Below are positions 19,921-26,972 of a stretch of 64,000 bases of DNA, piece by piece. This stretch comes from Mycolicibacterium helvum (lineage in GTDB: Bacteria > Actinomycetota > Actinomycetes > Mycobacteriales > Mycobacteriaceae): positions 496,001 to 560,000 of the forward strand of contig NZ_AP022596.1 of the NCBI RefSeq assembly GCF_010731895.1, written 5' to 3'. The position numbers and the translations under genes are program-made. Positions within the stretch are counted from its first letter, which is position 1, and the number at the start of each line of letters is the position of its first letter. Below the pieces are notes generated by a model. The model made no database searches, was not told where the DNA came from, and saw nothing but the letters and a program-made list of their open reading frames with translations.

Positions 19921-20103
19921 CTAGGGACGCTGGGACTCTGCTACCCCGGTCGCCTCGATGATGGCCCGCACCGTGCGCCGGCAGCGGCCGCATTCTGCCC
20001 CGGCGCCGCAGGCACTGGCGACCTGCTTGGTGGTGGTCGCTCCGGCCTCGACGGCCTCGGCCACCACCTGGCTCGTCACACCGTTGCACAGACAGACGAA
20101 CAT
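19921..20103 (-). CDS. bfd: Bacterioferritin-associated ferredoxin (BFD-like [2Fe-2S] protein)
   Basis: A 60-residue protein with the BFD-type [2Fe-2S] pattern: MFVCLCNGVT (C4, C6) and ECGRCRRTV (C38, C41), flanked by the usual helix-turn-helix-like segments (EAVEAGATTTKQVASACG). Bfd proteins reduce ferric iron in bacterioferritin to release it; related BFD-like domains also serve as electron carriers in larger reductases. No bacterioferritin gene occurs in this window, so it may act in trans or serve the oxidoreductases of its own operon. It lies 24 bp before the 82-residue gene and 10 bp after its upstream neighbour. Confidence 0.85.
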   Translation of the reverse strand: MFVCLCNGVTSQVVAEAVEAGATTTKQVASACGAGAECGRCRRTVRAIIEATGVAESQRP

Positions 20104-20113
20104 CCCGGGATTC

Positions 20114-20752
20114 TCAGTCGGTCTCGTCCATGCGCATGATGTGCCGCAGCCGGCCGACGAATACCGGTGGGTACGCGCCGATTCCGGTGCGGCCCATCCA
20201 TTCCGCCGCCACATCGGGGTGGTCCACCCAGGCGATGGCGTCGGCCTCGTCGTCGAGTTCCTGCAGAATCATCAGCTCATGTTCATCGTCGAACGCCCGG
20301 AAGATCCGGACCGCCCGAACCCCCGCCGCGGCGAATCGGGGCAGGCCGTGGTGGACGCCTTCGATCAAGGCCGGCACATCCTCGATCGCGGCGATCGCCC
20401 CGACGATCACCCCCGGCGGCGTTCCCTCGGGTGGCTCGACCAGCGTCATCTTGTCCACCGTCTCCCCAGCGAAAATGGCGGGGATGTCATCGAGCCCGAC
20501 GGCGTCGAACCAGTCGAGGAACGCCCGCGAGCGCAGCACCTCGAGGATGGGCTCTTTGCTGCGCAGCGAGATGGTCACCATGACGCGGCCCGGGTCCCGG
20601 GTGGAGGCGTAGACGAGGACGTAGTGGGCGCCGAGGTCGACGAGCGCAGGCCTGCTGCGCTGCAGCACCGGCCACACCCGCCCTGGATCGGGAACCCGGT
20701 AATCCATGGCAAGGACGAGCGTATGGGTCTGGCGCTGGGCCGTGCCGTCCAC
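20114..20752 (-). CDS. Conserved hypothetical protein (212 aa)
   Basis: A 212-residue protein of an uncharacterised mycobacterial family. It has two repeated alpha/beta units: residues about 10-90 (HTLVLAMDYRVPD, VYASTRDPGRVMVTISLRSKEP, FLDWFDAVG) and about 110-205 (VIVGAIAAIEDVPALIEG, FRAFDDEHELMILQELDDE, HPDVAAEWMGRTGIGAYPP). This suggests a duplicated dimeric ferredoxin-like barrel, the fold of heme-degrading or antibiotic-biosynthesis monooxygenases, but no active site is evident. The GTG at 20752 is used because the first predicted strand would be cut by the ATG at 20707. No signal peptide or membrane segment is seen. It is 10-11 bp from both neighbours, so operonic. Confidence 0.65.
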   Translation of the reverse strand: MDGTAQRQTHTLVLAMDYRVPDPGRVWPVLQRSRPALVDLGAHYVLVYASTRDPGRVMVTISLRSKEPILEVLRSRAFLDWFDAVGLDDIPAIFAGETVDKMTLVEPPEGTPPGVIVGAIAAIEDVPALIEGVHHGLPRFAAAGVRAVRIFRAFDDEHELMILQELDDEADAIAWVDHPDVAAEWMGRTGIGAYPPVFVGRLRHIMRMDETD

Positions 20753-20763
20753 GCCGACGCCGT

Positions 20764-21066
20764 CTAGTCGCTGGCCGGCAGTGGTTTGGCGGTCTTCTGC
20801 TCCAACAAGGTGGTGCCCACGCTCAGGCTGCCCGCCCCGGCCTTGGTGACCAGCAGTTCGGCGCCGCTGGCATCGACGTAGCGCTTGCCCATCGCGGTGC
20901 CGTCGGCGAAGCCGGGATCCAGTTGGGCCCCTTCGGTTTTCTCGGCGTCCAGCGGGATCATCGCAACACCACCGGCGCGCAGGTCGTCGAGGCTGTCCGA
21001 CGAGCGCACGACGATCACCTGGGTGTCACAGACCTGACTCTGCAGGCGGGTGCCGGTCTTGATCAT
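20764..21066 (-). CDS. Small conserved hypothetical protein (100 aa)
   Basis: A 100-residue protein of unknown function. Beta-rich sequence: GTRLQSQVCDTQVIVVRSSDSLDDLRAGGVAM near the N-terminus, then TAMGKRYVDASGAELLVTKAGAGSLSVG. There is a single Cys (13) in a strand, no transmembrane segment and no known catalytic motif. AGGAGG stands 6 bp before the ATG at 21066, so the gene is well supported. It sits 16 bp after the FadD gene and 11 bp before the 212-residue gene. Placement directly behind an adenylate-forming ligase makes an accessory role in that pathway possible. Confidence 0.65.
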   Translation of the reverse strand: MIKTGTRLQSQVCDTQVIVVRSSDSLDDLRAGGVAMIPLDAEKTEGAQLDPGFADGTAMGKRYVDASGAELLVTKAGAGSLSVGTTLLEQKTAKPLPASD

Positions 21067-21082
21067 GGTTGTCCTCCTGGGA

Positions 21083-22579
21083 TCACTGGATGGGCGTCGG
21101 CGACTTGAGCTCGTCAGCCAGTTGGCGGCGCAGCACCTTGCCGGTCGGCGTGGTGGGCAGTTCGTGGCGGAACACGACTCGGTCGGGCGTGCGCGATCCG
21201 CGCAGCTGGGTGCGCACGTGCGCGCGCAGGTCCTCCGGGTCCGGGGTGATGTGTGCGACGGGCACGACGACGGCGACCATGATCTGGCCCCACTCGTCGT
21301 CCTCGACACCGACGACGGCGACGTCGCGCACGTGCGGGTGTTCGACAAGCACGTCCTCGACCTCGGCCGGGGCGATGTTCTCGCCACCGCGGATGATCGT
21401 GTCGTCGGAACGTCCGCCGATGAACAGGTATCCGTCGGCATCCAGGTAGGCGACGTCCTTGGTCGGGAACCAGCCTTCGGCGTCGAGCACCGAGCCGATC
21501 TCGGCGTAGCGGCCGGACACCTGATCACCGCGGACGAACAGCTCACCGATCTCCTCGGGCCCCAGGACCGTGCCGTCGTCGGCGCGGATCTGGACCTCGA
21601 TGCCCGGCACCGGCTGTCCGACCGAGCCGAGCCGTCTGCGGGCGGCCTCGTCGGCGGCCTGGTGCGCCTCCCGGTGGTCGTCCGGGGTGAGAACCGCGAT
21701 GGTGGAACTGGTTTCGGTCAGGCCATAGGCGTTGACGAAGCCCACCTCGGGCAGCAGTCCGAGCGCCTTACGTACCAGGGGCAGCGCGACTTTGGACCCG
21801 CCGTAGGCCAGGGTACGCAGCGCGGGTAGCGAGATCGGATTGGTCTCCAGCTCGGTGATGATGCGATCGAGCATGGTCGGCACCACGGTCGCGCTGGTAA
21901 CCGCCTCCGCGGAGGCAAGCCGGATCCACGCCTGCGGATCGAACTTGCGCAGGTACACCATTTTCCGGCCGGCGTACAGATTCGACAGCGCAGCACCGAC
22001 ACCGGCGATGTGGTAGGGGGGCACACAGATCAGCGCCGCGTCTCCCGGCTCAGCAGAGGCGAACTCCACGGTGCCGGTCACATAGCTGGTGAGGTTATTG
22101 TGGGTCAGCTCAACGGCTTTGGGCCGAGATGTGGTGCCCGAGGTGAACAACACCACCGCCACGTCGTCGGGGTCGGGGAACTCGGCAGCCGGTTCGGCGG
22201 CCGCGGCGGCGGCCAGGAACGCCTGAGATTCCAGGCGTGCCGTACCCAAACCCGCTACCACGTCGGCATATTCGGAATCGAAGACGATGAGCGGGTCAGG
22301 CAGCCGCTCGATCAGTTCGGCCAGTGCCTCGCCGGAAAGCCGGTAATTCAGCGGTGTGAAGGCCCGAGCGGCCCGAGCGGAGGCGAAGATCAGCAGCGGC
22401 AGCATGGCACCGCCGAGGCCCACATACACCACACTGCCGGCACCGCAGGCGGCAATGACCCCTGCCCCGCCATCGGCCAAGGCGTTGAGCTCGCCCACTG
22501 TCAGCCGCTGGTCATCGGTGACCACCCCGACCCGCTCGGAGTCGGAGGCCGCCATCTCCAACAACAGTGCCACGCTCAT
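21083..22579 (-). CDS. FadD-type acyl-CoA synthetase
   Basis: A 498-residue class I adenylate-forming enzyme that activates a carboxylic acid to acyl-AMP and then acyl-CoA. Motifs run in order: P-loop VVLFTSGTTSRPKAVELTH, A5 motif NAYGLTETSSTIA, hinge-region GYLFIGGRSDDTIIRGGENIAPAEVEDVL, and the catalytic Lys in PTTPTGKVLRRQL. Length and motifs fit the medium/long-chain and aromatic acid group; the substrate is not predictable. It lies within the operon of Mce-associated proteins, Bfd and SDR, 27 bp downstream of the second Mce-associated gene, suggesting activation of an imported lipid-like acid. Confidence 0.88.
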   Translation of the reverse strand: MSVALLLEMAASDSERVGVVTDDQRLTVGELNALADGGAGVIAACGAGSVVYVGLGGAMLPLLIFASARAARAFTPLNYRLSGEALAELIERLPDPLIVFDSEYADVVAGLGTARLESQAFLAAAAAAEPAAEFPDPDDVAVVLFTSGTTSRPKAVELTHNNLTSYVTGTVEFASAEPGDAALICVPPYHIAGVGAALSNLYAGRKMVYLRKFDPQAWIRLASAEAVTSATVVPTMLDRIITELETNPISLPALRTLAYGGSKVALPLVRKALGLLPEVGFVNAYGLTETSSTIAVLTPDDHREAHQAADEAARRRLGSVGQPVPGIEVQIRADDGTVLGPEEIGELFVRGDQVSGRYAEIGSVLDAEGWFPTKDVAYLDADGYLFIGGRSDDTIIRGGENIAPAEVEDVLVEHPHVRDVAVVGVEDDEWGQIMVAVVVPVAHITPDPEDLRAHVRTQLRGSRTPDRVVFRHELPTTPTGKVLRRQLADELKSPTPIQ

Positions 22580-22606
22580 CGATCGACCTCTCCTGCCGCC
22601 CCGCGC

Positions 22607-23326
22607 CTAGACCGGGTTGAATTCCGAGATCAGCCAACGACCGTCGGCGTTGGTCAGCTTCACCACCACGCTGCTGGTCGCCAGTGCCGGGTCGGGCCGG
22701 TCCTTGCTCGTCGTCACCTGGTTGACGAATACCAGCACCACCGCACTGTCGGCATGCAATTCCGAGACCGCCGCGCGTGCGACGGTCGCCTCGGTTTTGA
22801 CGCCCTTCTGCCGGGCCGCCGGAGCCACGATCTGGTCGGTGAATTGGCTGTAGTACTTGAGGAATTCACCGGTGAGATGAGACTTGGCGTTGGCCAGGTC
22901 CTTGTCGAGGGTGTCCGGCGCGTAGGACAACAGCGCTACCGTGCCGTCGCGCGCCGCGCCAGTGACCTGCCTCTGCCGTTCCTGGATCTGGCTGTCGACA
23001 GAGTCGGTGGTAAAGAGGTTGAGGCCGAAGGCCTTTTGATCCGGACGGTAGATCCACCAGTAGACGGAGGCGGTGCCAACGGCCGATCCCACCAGCAGCA
23101 CCGCGAGCACCACTGCCGCGACCAAACGCCCGACACTGCGCCGCTCCTGGAACGCTTCGCCCGGTATCTCGACCGCGGCGTCGGACTCGTCGCCGTCGAC
23201 GACCTCGTCGCCGTCGGCCGCCTTTTCGAGGTTGACCTTGTCGGCTTCGGTGGCGCCGATTTCCGTCGCGCCACTCTCGGTGATCTCGACCTCGGTTGCG
23301 TCGGCGTCCTTGTTTTCACTGCTCAT
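22607..23326 (-). CDS. Mce-associated membrane protein (Mas), second of pair
   Basis: A 239-residue protein. An acidic, disordered cytoplasmic N-terminus (about 1-62, rich in D and E) precedes one transmembrane helix (about 68-90, VGRLVAAVVLAVLLVGSAVGTASVYWW). A periplasmic domain follows with the pattern of Mce-associated proteins: GTVALLSYAPDTLDKDLANAKSHLTGEFLKYY, then AVVLVFVNQVTTSKDRPDP and a C-terminal GRWLISEFNPV. Such proteins accompany Mce lipid importers and are thought to stabilise or assist them. No mceA-F or yrbE genes are present in the window. Its ATG overlaps the stop of the upstream paralogue (ATGA), so they are made together. Confidence 0.85.
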   Translation of the reverse strand: MSSENKDADATEVEITESGATEIGATEADKVNLEKAADGDEVVDGDESDAAVEIPGEAFQERRSVGRLVAAVVLAVLLVGSAVGTASVYWWIYRPDQKAFGLNLFTTDSVDSQIQERQRQVTGAARDGTVALLSYAPDTLDKDLANAKSHLTGEFLKYYSQFTDQIVAPAARQKGVKTEATVARAAVSELHADSAVVLVFVNQVTTSKDRPDPALATSSVVVKLTNADGRWLISEFNPV

Positions 23327-24030
23327 GGCACGAACTCCACATTCGACATCTTGTATTTGTCCCCGTCGCGCGCCACTGTGACGCTCATCCGCCAGGCGCG
23401 CGGATCCTGATGTGCCCCATTAGCATTGGTCACTGTCGAGGACGCCGCCAACAACACCACCCCGGTGTCGCCGCCATCCTTCTCCAGCGCGGCCGACTTG
23501 ATCGTCCCGACGGTCACCGCCTTGGACTGCTGGGCGGTCTGCACGAAATCGTCGGCACCCCTGGAGAAATCATTCTTAAAGGTGCCCGTCGACAGGTCGA
23601 TCACGCGCTGGACGTCGTCCTTGGCACGGTTGTAGTCGATCGACAACAGCGCCGTCACCCCGGCACGCGCGGCGGCGATGAGCCGGTCCTGGTGCGCCCG
23701 TTGCGCCGCGACCTTCTGGTGCGCGACGATCATCATGCCCGTCACCACCAGAGAGCCGATGGCCACAACCGCGACGACCGCCACCGTGACCGCCACCCAA
23801 CCTATCCTCGACCACCACCCACGGGGGGCAACCTCGACGTCATCGGCGAGGTCCCCGTCATCGGTGAGCTCGACATCCTCGGCTTCGTCTGCCGGAACCG
23901 GACCACGTAGCCGTGCCGCGGTGGCCTTGGCCCGGGCAGCTTCGGCTTCAGCTTCGGCCTGGGCAGCCTCGGCCTCGGCGAGCTCGGCCAGCACCTCCGA
24001 GACGGCTTCCTCGTTAAGGTCAGCCGCCAT
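23323..24030 (-). CDS. Mce-associated membrane protein (Mas), first of pair
   Basis: A 235-residue paralogue of its downstream neighbour. The N-terminal 45 residues are Ala/Glu-rich (EVLAELAEAEAAQAEAEAEA) and probably coiled coil. One transmembrane helix lies at about 78-100 (IGWVAVTVAVVAVVAIGSLVVTG). The external domain contains GVTALLSIDYNRAKDDVQRVIDLSTGTFKNDF and ends KYKMSNVEFVP, the Mas family pattern. The ATG at 24030 is chosen over in-frame upstream codons because the A/E-rich segment starts here. It is the first gene of the nine-gene operon; two palindromes lie in the 252 bp upstream. Confidence 0.82.
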   Translation of the reverse strand: MAADLNEEAVSEVLAELAEAEAAQAEAEAEAARAKATAARLRGPVPADEAEDVELTDDGDLADDVEVAPRGWWSRIGWVAVTVAVVAVVAIGSLVVTGMMIVAHQKVAAQRAHQDRLIAAARAGVTALLSIDYNRAKDDVQRVIDLSTGTFKNDFSRGADDFVQTAQQSKAVTVGTIKSAALEKDGGDTGVVLLAASSTVTNANGAHQDPRAWRMSVTVARDGDKYKMSNVEFVP

Positions 24031-24182
24031 TGCACTCACACATGTCGTTCGCGTTCGGCACACGGCGCGTGACAACGTCTAGACGTCGCATGTCGAACTC
24101 CTCTCTGGTCCAAACATCCCGCCAGCGTACGGGCGGGGGCTGAGTCGTCCGTCACATGCACGGCCGCGGCGCAAAATCGAGT

Positions 24183-24197
24183 GAGAATGAGATTATC
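24183..24197. promoter_or_regulatory. Candidate operator, GAGAAY-N3-RTTCTC type
   Basis: GAGAATGAGATTATC fits the 6-3-6 inverted repeat GAGAAY-N3-RTTCTC with one mismatch in the right arm. It lies 153 bp upstream of the first Mce-associated gene. Three more copies with the same architecture occur at 26950, 43248 and 54617. The binding protein is unknown. Confidence 0.5.
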
Positions 24198-24260
24198 ACC
24201 AAGCGATAAGCGACTCGGCCACACCGGCGCTAACCCCTCCTGAATTCCGCTCTTATAGTG

Positions 24261-24277
24261 CGGAAATGATATTTCCG
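24261..24277. promoter_or_regulatory. Perfect 17-bp palindrome CGGAAAT-GAT-ATTTCCG
   Basis: Seven-base arms with a 3-bp spacer pair perfectly. It lies 5 bp beyond the FadD3-like stop codon and 231 bp upstream of the Mce-associated operon. No T-run follows on either strand, so an operator is more likely than a terminator. The rest of the 24031-24282 gap is A/T-richer promoter-like sequence without a gene. Confidence 0.45.
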
Positions 24278-24282
24278 TCTAT

Positions 24283-25740
24283 TCACCGCAGCTGATCTTT
24301 CATGACCTTGCCCGTCGCATTGAGCGGCAGCGCGTCGACGAACACCACGAGCCGGGGCACCTTGAATCCGGCCATCCGGTCCTTAGCCCAGCTGATCAGC
24401 TCCTCCGCCGAGACATCGGCCTCGCCGGTCTCGGGCCTCTTGAGCACCACGAATGCCTTACCCACCTGACCGAGCCGTTCGTCGGGCACGCCGATGACCG
24501 CCGCCTGCGCAACGGCGGGATGCTCCATCAGGAAGCCTTCGATCTCGGCGGGGTAGGCATTGAAGCCGCCGACGATGAACATGTCCTTCTTCCGTCCGAC
24601 GATCCTCAGCCGTCCGGACTCGGTGAAGCTGCCCAGGTCACCGGTGTGCAGCCAGCCGTCTGCGTCGATCGCTTCGGCGGTACCGACCGGATCGTCGAAA
24701 TAGCCCTGCATCACGCTGTAACCACGCACCAGTACTTCGGCGTCATCGGCGATGCGCACCTCGACCCCATCGCACGGCAGACCGGCCGTAGTGGCGACAT
24801 CTTCGAACGAATCCCCCGGCCGCGACAGCGTCGCCGTGCCCGCCTCGGTCAGGCCGTAGCCGGTGGCCAGCGTTTGGAACGGCAGCTCTTCGTGCACCCG
24901 CCGGACAAGTTCGACCGGGATGTCGGCGGCACCGGTCACTCCGGCGCGCAGCGTTGCCAGCTTGCTCTTGTCCGGCACCGCCAGCAGCGAGTGATACAGC
25001 GTCGGCGGGCCCGGCAGCATGGTGATCCGCTCGGCGGCGATCAGGTCGACGACGCGCTCGACGTCGAACACCGGTACCGGCAGCATCGTCGCGCCGCGCA
25101 TGAACGACGCGAGACAGCCGGCCTTATAGCCGAAGGTGTGGAAGAACGGGTTCACGATCAGGTAGCGGTCACCGCGGCGCAGGTCCGCCAGGTCGCACCA
25201 CTCGGCATACATCCGCAGGTTCTGCAGATGGTTCATCATCACGCCCTTGGGCCGACCGGTGGTGCCGGAGGTGTAGATGATGTCGGCGATATCGGTTCCG
25301 CTCACCGCTCGCTCGAACGGTCGGGCCGCCTCCAGGAACCCGGACTTCAGATCGATGGCGGGCACACTGGGCGGAGCAACGAAATCCTGCCCCAGGAAAC
25401 CCTTCTCGATCAGCACCGCCTTGGCACCGCTGCGCGTGATGATATCGGCGGCCTCGGTCTGCTTGTAGCGCGTGCTGACCGGGACCACGACGCCGCCGGC
25501 AGTGAGCGCGCCGAACGCCGCGATCATCCAGTGCGCGGAGTTGGGTGCCCAGATCGCAACCCGGTCACCTTTGTCGACGCCACGCTCCGCGAATGCGCCT
25601 GCCGCGCAGCGCACCCGGTCAGCGACCTCGCTGAACGTGAGACGCAGCGGACCGTCGACGACTGCTTCAGAGTCGCCGAACCGGTCCGCCGCGCTCAGGA
25701 CCATCTCGGGGATGGTCTCCCAATTACTTGCTGGCGTCAC
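24283..25740 (-). CDS. Acyl-CoA synthetase of the FadD3 type
   Basis: A 485-residue class I adenylate-forming ligase. Motifs: P-loop DIIYTSGTTGRPKGVMMNH, VNPFFHTFGYKAGCLASF, ITMLPGPPTLYHSLL, ATGYGLTEAGT, DGWLHTGDLG, and the catalytic Lys in LPLNATGKVMKDQLR. The FFHTFGYKAG and LPGPPT blocks closely match M. tuberculosis FadD3, which activates the steroid C/D-ring remnant HIP. This suggests a cyclic or branched propanoate-like substrate, but orthology to fadD3 itself is not implied because the neighbours differ. Its GTG start overlaps the stop of the upstream amidohydrolase (GTGA), so it is the last gene of the long catabolic run. Confidence 0.87.
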   Translation of the reverse strand: MTPASNWETIPEMVLSAADRFGDSEAVVDGPLRLTFSEVADRVRCAAGAFAERGVDKGDRVAIWAPNSAHWMIAAFGALTAGGVVVPVSTRYKQTEAADIITRSGAKAVLIEKGFLGQDFVAPPSVPAIDLKSGFLEAARPFERAVSGTDIADIIYTSGTTGRPKGVMMNHLQNLRMYAEWCDLADLRRGDRYLIVNPFFHTFGYKAGCLASFMRGATMLPVPVFDVERVVDLIAAERITMLPGPPTLYHSLLAVPDKSKLATLRAGVTGAADIPVELVRRVHEELPFQTLATGYGLTEAGTATLSRPGDSFEDVATTAGLPCDGVEVRIADDAEVLVRGYSVMQGYFDDPVGTAEAIDADGWLHTGDLGSFTESGRLRIVGRKKDMFIVGGFNAYPAEIEGFLMEHPAVAQAAVIGVPDERLGQVGKAFVVLKRPETGEADVSAEELISWAKDRMAGFKVPRLVVFVDALPLNATGKVMKDQLR

Positions 25741-26927
25741 ACCGTGACGAGGCGAGACAGGTTGCCGCCCATGATCTTTGCCTGATCATCACTGGAGAGA
25801 TGCTCGAGGGCCTTGATGTAGAAGGTCGGCTCCGCCAACCCCTCCGGGTGCGGCCAATCGGAGCCGTACAGCACCTGGTCCACCCCGACGAGGTTGACCA
25901 GGTCGTCGATGCCGTCCTCGAAGAACGGGCTGACGTGGATCCGGCTCTTGACCATCTCGACCGGATCGCTCGGGAAAGCTTCGGGGGCCTTGCGGAACAC
26001 CTCGGCCAGGCCGTCCAGCAGCGGGGTCATCCACTTCGACCCGGCCTCGACGATCGCGACCTTCAGCTTCGGATGGCGGTACAGCGCACCGTGAATCACC
26101 CACGACCCCACCGAGTCCTGGATCGGCCGCCACTCGTTGAGGATGCCCATCGCGTTGGTCTGGAACGGCAGCATCTCGGCGCTGGCACCGTCCCACTCGG
26201 AGGTGTACCGGGAGTAGCCACTGTCGCTGGAGTGCATGCCGACCAGCAGGTCGTACTCGACGACCCGCTCCCAGAACGGGTCGAACTCGGGCAGTGCGAA
26301 CGAGCGCGGGCCACGGAAGCCGGGCACCGGCGCGGGCCGGACCAGGATGCAACGAGCGCCGCGCTTGACCACCCACTCCAGCTCCTCGATCGCCTTCTCG
26401 ACGATGGGGAGGGTGATCACCGGGGTGGTGAAGATGCGGTTCTGGTAGTTGAAGCCCCAGACCTCATCGAGCCACTGGTTGAGTGAGTGGACGAGGACGT
26501 GGATCGCAACGGGGTCGTCCGACAGCCGCTCCTCGAGCAGGCTGGCCAGCGTCGGGAACATCAGCGTGCGGTCCAAACCCAGCTCGTTCATCACCTCGAG
26601 GCGGGGGCCGGGCTCGAAGAACGCCGGGATCGCGCGCATCGGCTCACCGAACAGTTCACGCTTGGTCTTGCCGTCCGGGTTGCCGTACTTGAAGTACTCC
26701 TCCCAGGCGCCAGGGCGGGCGACGACCTCGAAGGTCGGGTTGGGGATGTAATTGCTGATCTGACCGCGCAACGCAATCTTGGTGCGCCCGTTCACCTGCA
26801 CGTACTGGACATAGTCCTTGTACTCCTTGGGCAGGAACTTGGTCATCGCCTCGGGCGGCTCGTAGAGGTGGTTGTCCGCGTCAAAGATGGGAAACGGGAC
26901 GTCAACCCGCTCCGACAATTGCCCCAT
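25737..26927 (-). CDS. Amidohydrolase family 2 protein (TIM barrel)
   Basis: A 396-residue metal-dependent hydrolase of the Amidohydro_2 (COG2159) family, which includes ACMSD and 2-hydroxy-aromatic decarboxylases. The N-terminal metal site is IFDADNHLYEPPEAM (D-x-D/N-x-H). The barrel continues through GMHSSDSGYSRYTSEWDG, ALYRHPKLKVAIVEAGSKW and the C-terminal LYGSDWPHPEGLAEP, which carries the last metal-binding Asp. It may hydrolyse or decarboxylate a ring or ring-cleavage product; a substrate cannot be named. The start ATG 26927 has AGGAGG 6 bp upstream. An operator-like GAGAACGATATTCTC lies 23 bp upstream. A second member of the same family is encoded at 32739-33905. Confidence 0.85.
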   Translation of the reverse strand: MGQLSERVDVPFPIFDADNHLYEPPEAMTKFLPKEYKDYVQYVQVNGRTKIALRGQISNYIPNPTFEVVARPGAWEEYFKYGNPDGKTKRELFGEPMRAIPAFFEPGPRLEVMNELGLDRTLMFPTLASLLEERLSDDPVAIHVLVHSLNQWLDEVWGFNYQNRIFTTPVITLPIVEKAIEELEWVVKRGARCILVRPAPVPGFRGPRSFALPEFDPFWERVVEYDLLVGMHSSDSGYSRYTSEWDGASAEMLPFQTNAMGILNEWRPIQDSVGSWVIHGALYRHPKLKVAIVEAGSKWMTPLLDGLAEVFRKAPEAFPSDPVEMVKSRIHVSPFFEDGIDDLVNLVGVDQVLYGSDWPHPEGLAEPTFYIKALEHLSSDDQAKIMGGNLSRLVTV

Positions 26928-26949
26928 TGATTCCTCCTGATTGAGTCGT

Positions 26950-26964
26950 GAGAACGATATTCTC
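26950..26964. promoter_or_regulatory. Candidate operator, GAGAAY-N3-RTTCTC type
   Basis: GAGAACGATATTCTC matches the consensus at every constrained position. It lies in the 45-bp gap between the CoA-transferase stop and the amidohydrolase start, so an internal promoter for the amidohydrolase-fadD3-like pair is likely to be controlled here. Confidence 0.6.
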
Positions 26965-26972
26965 ATTATGGA

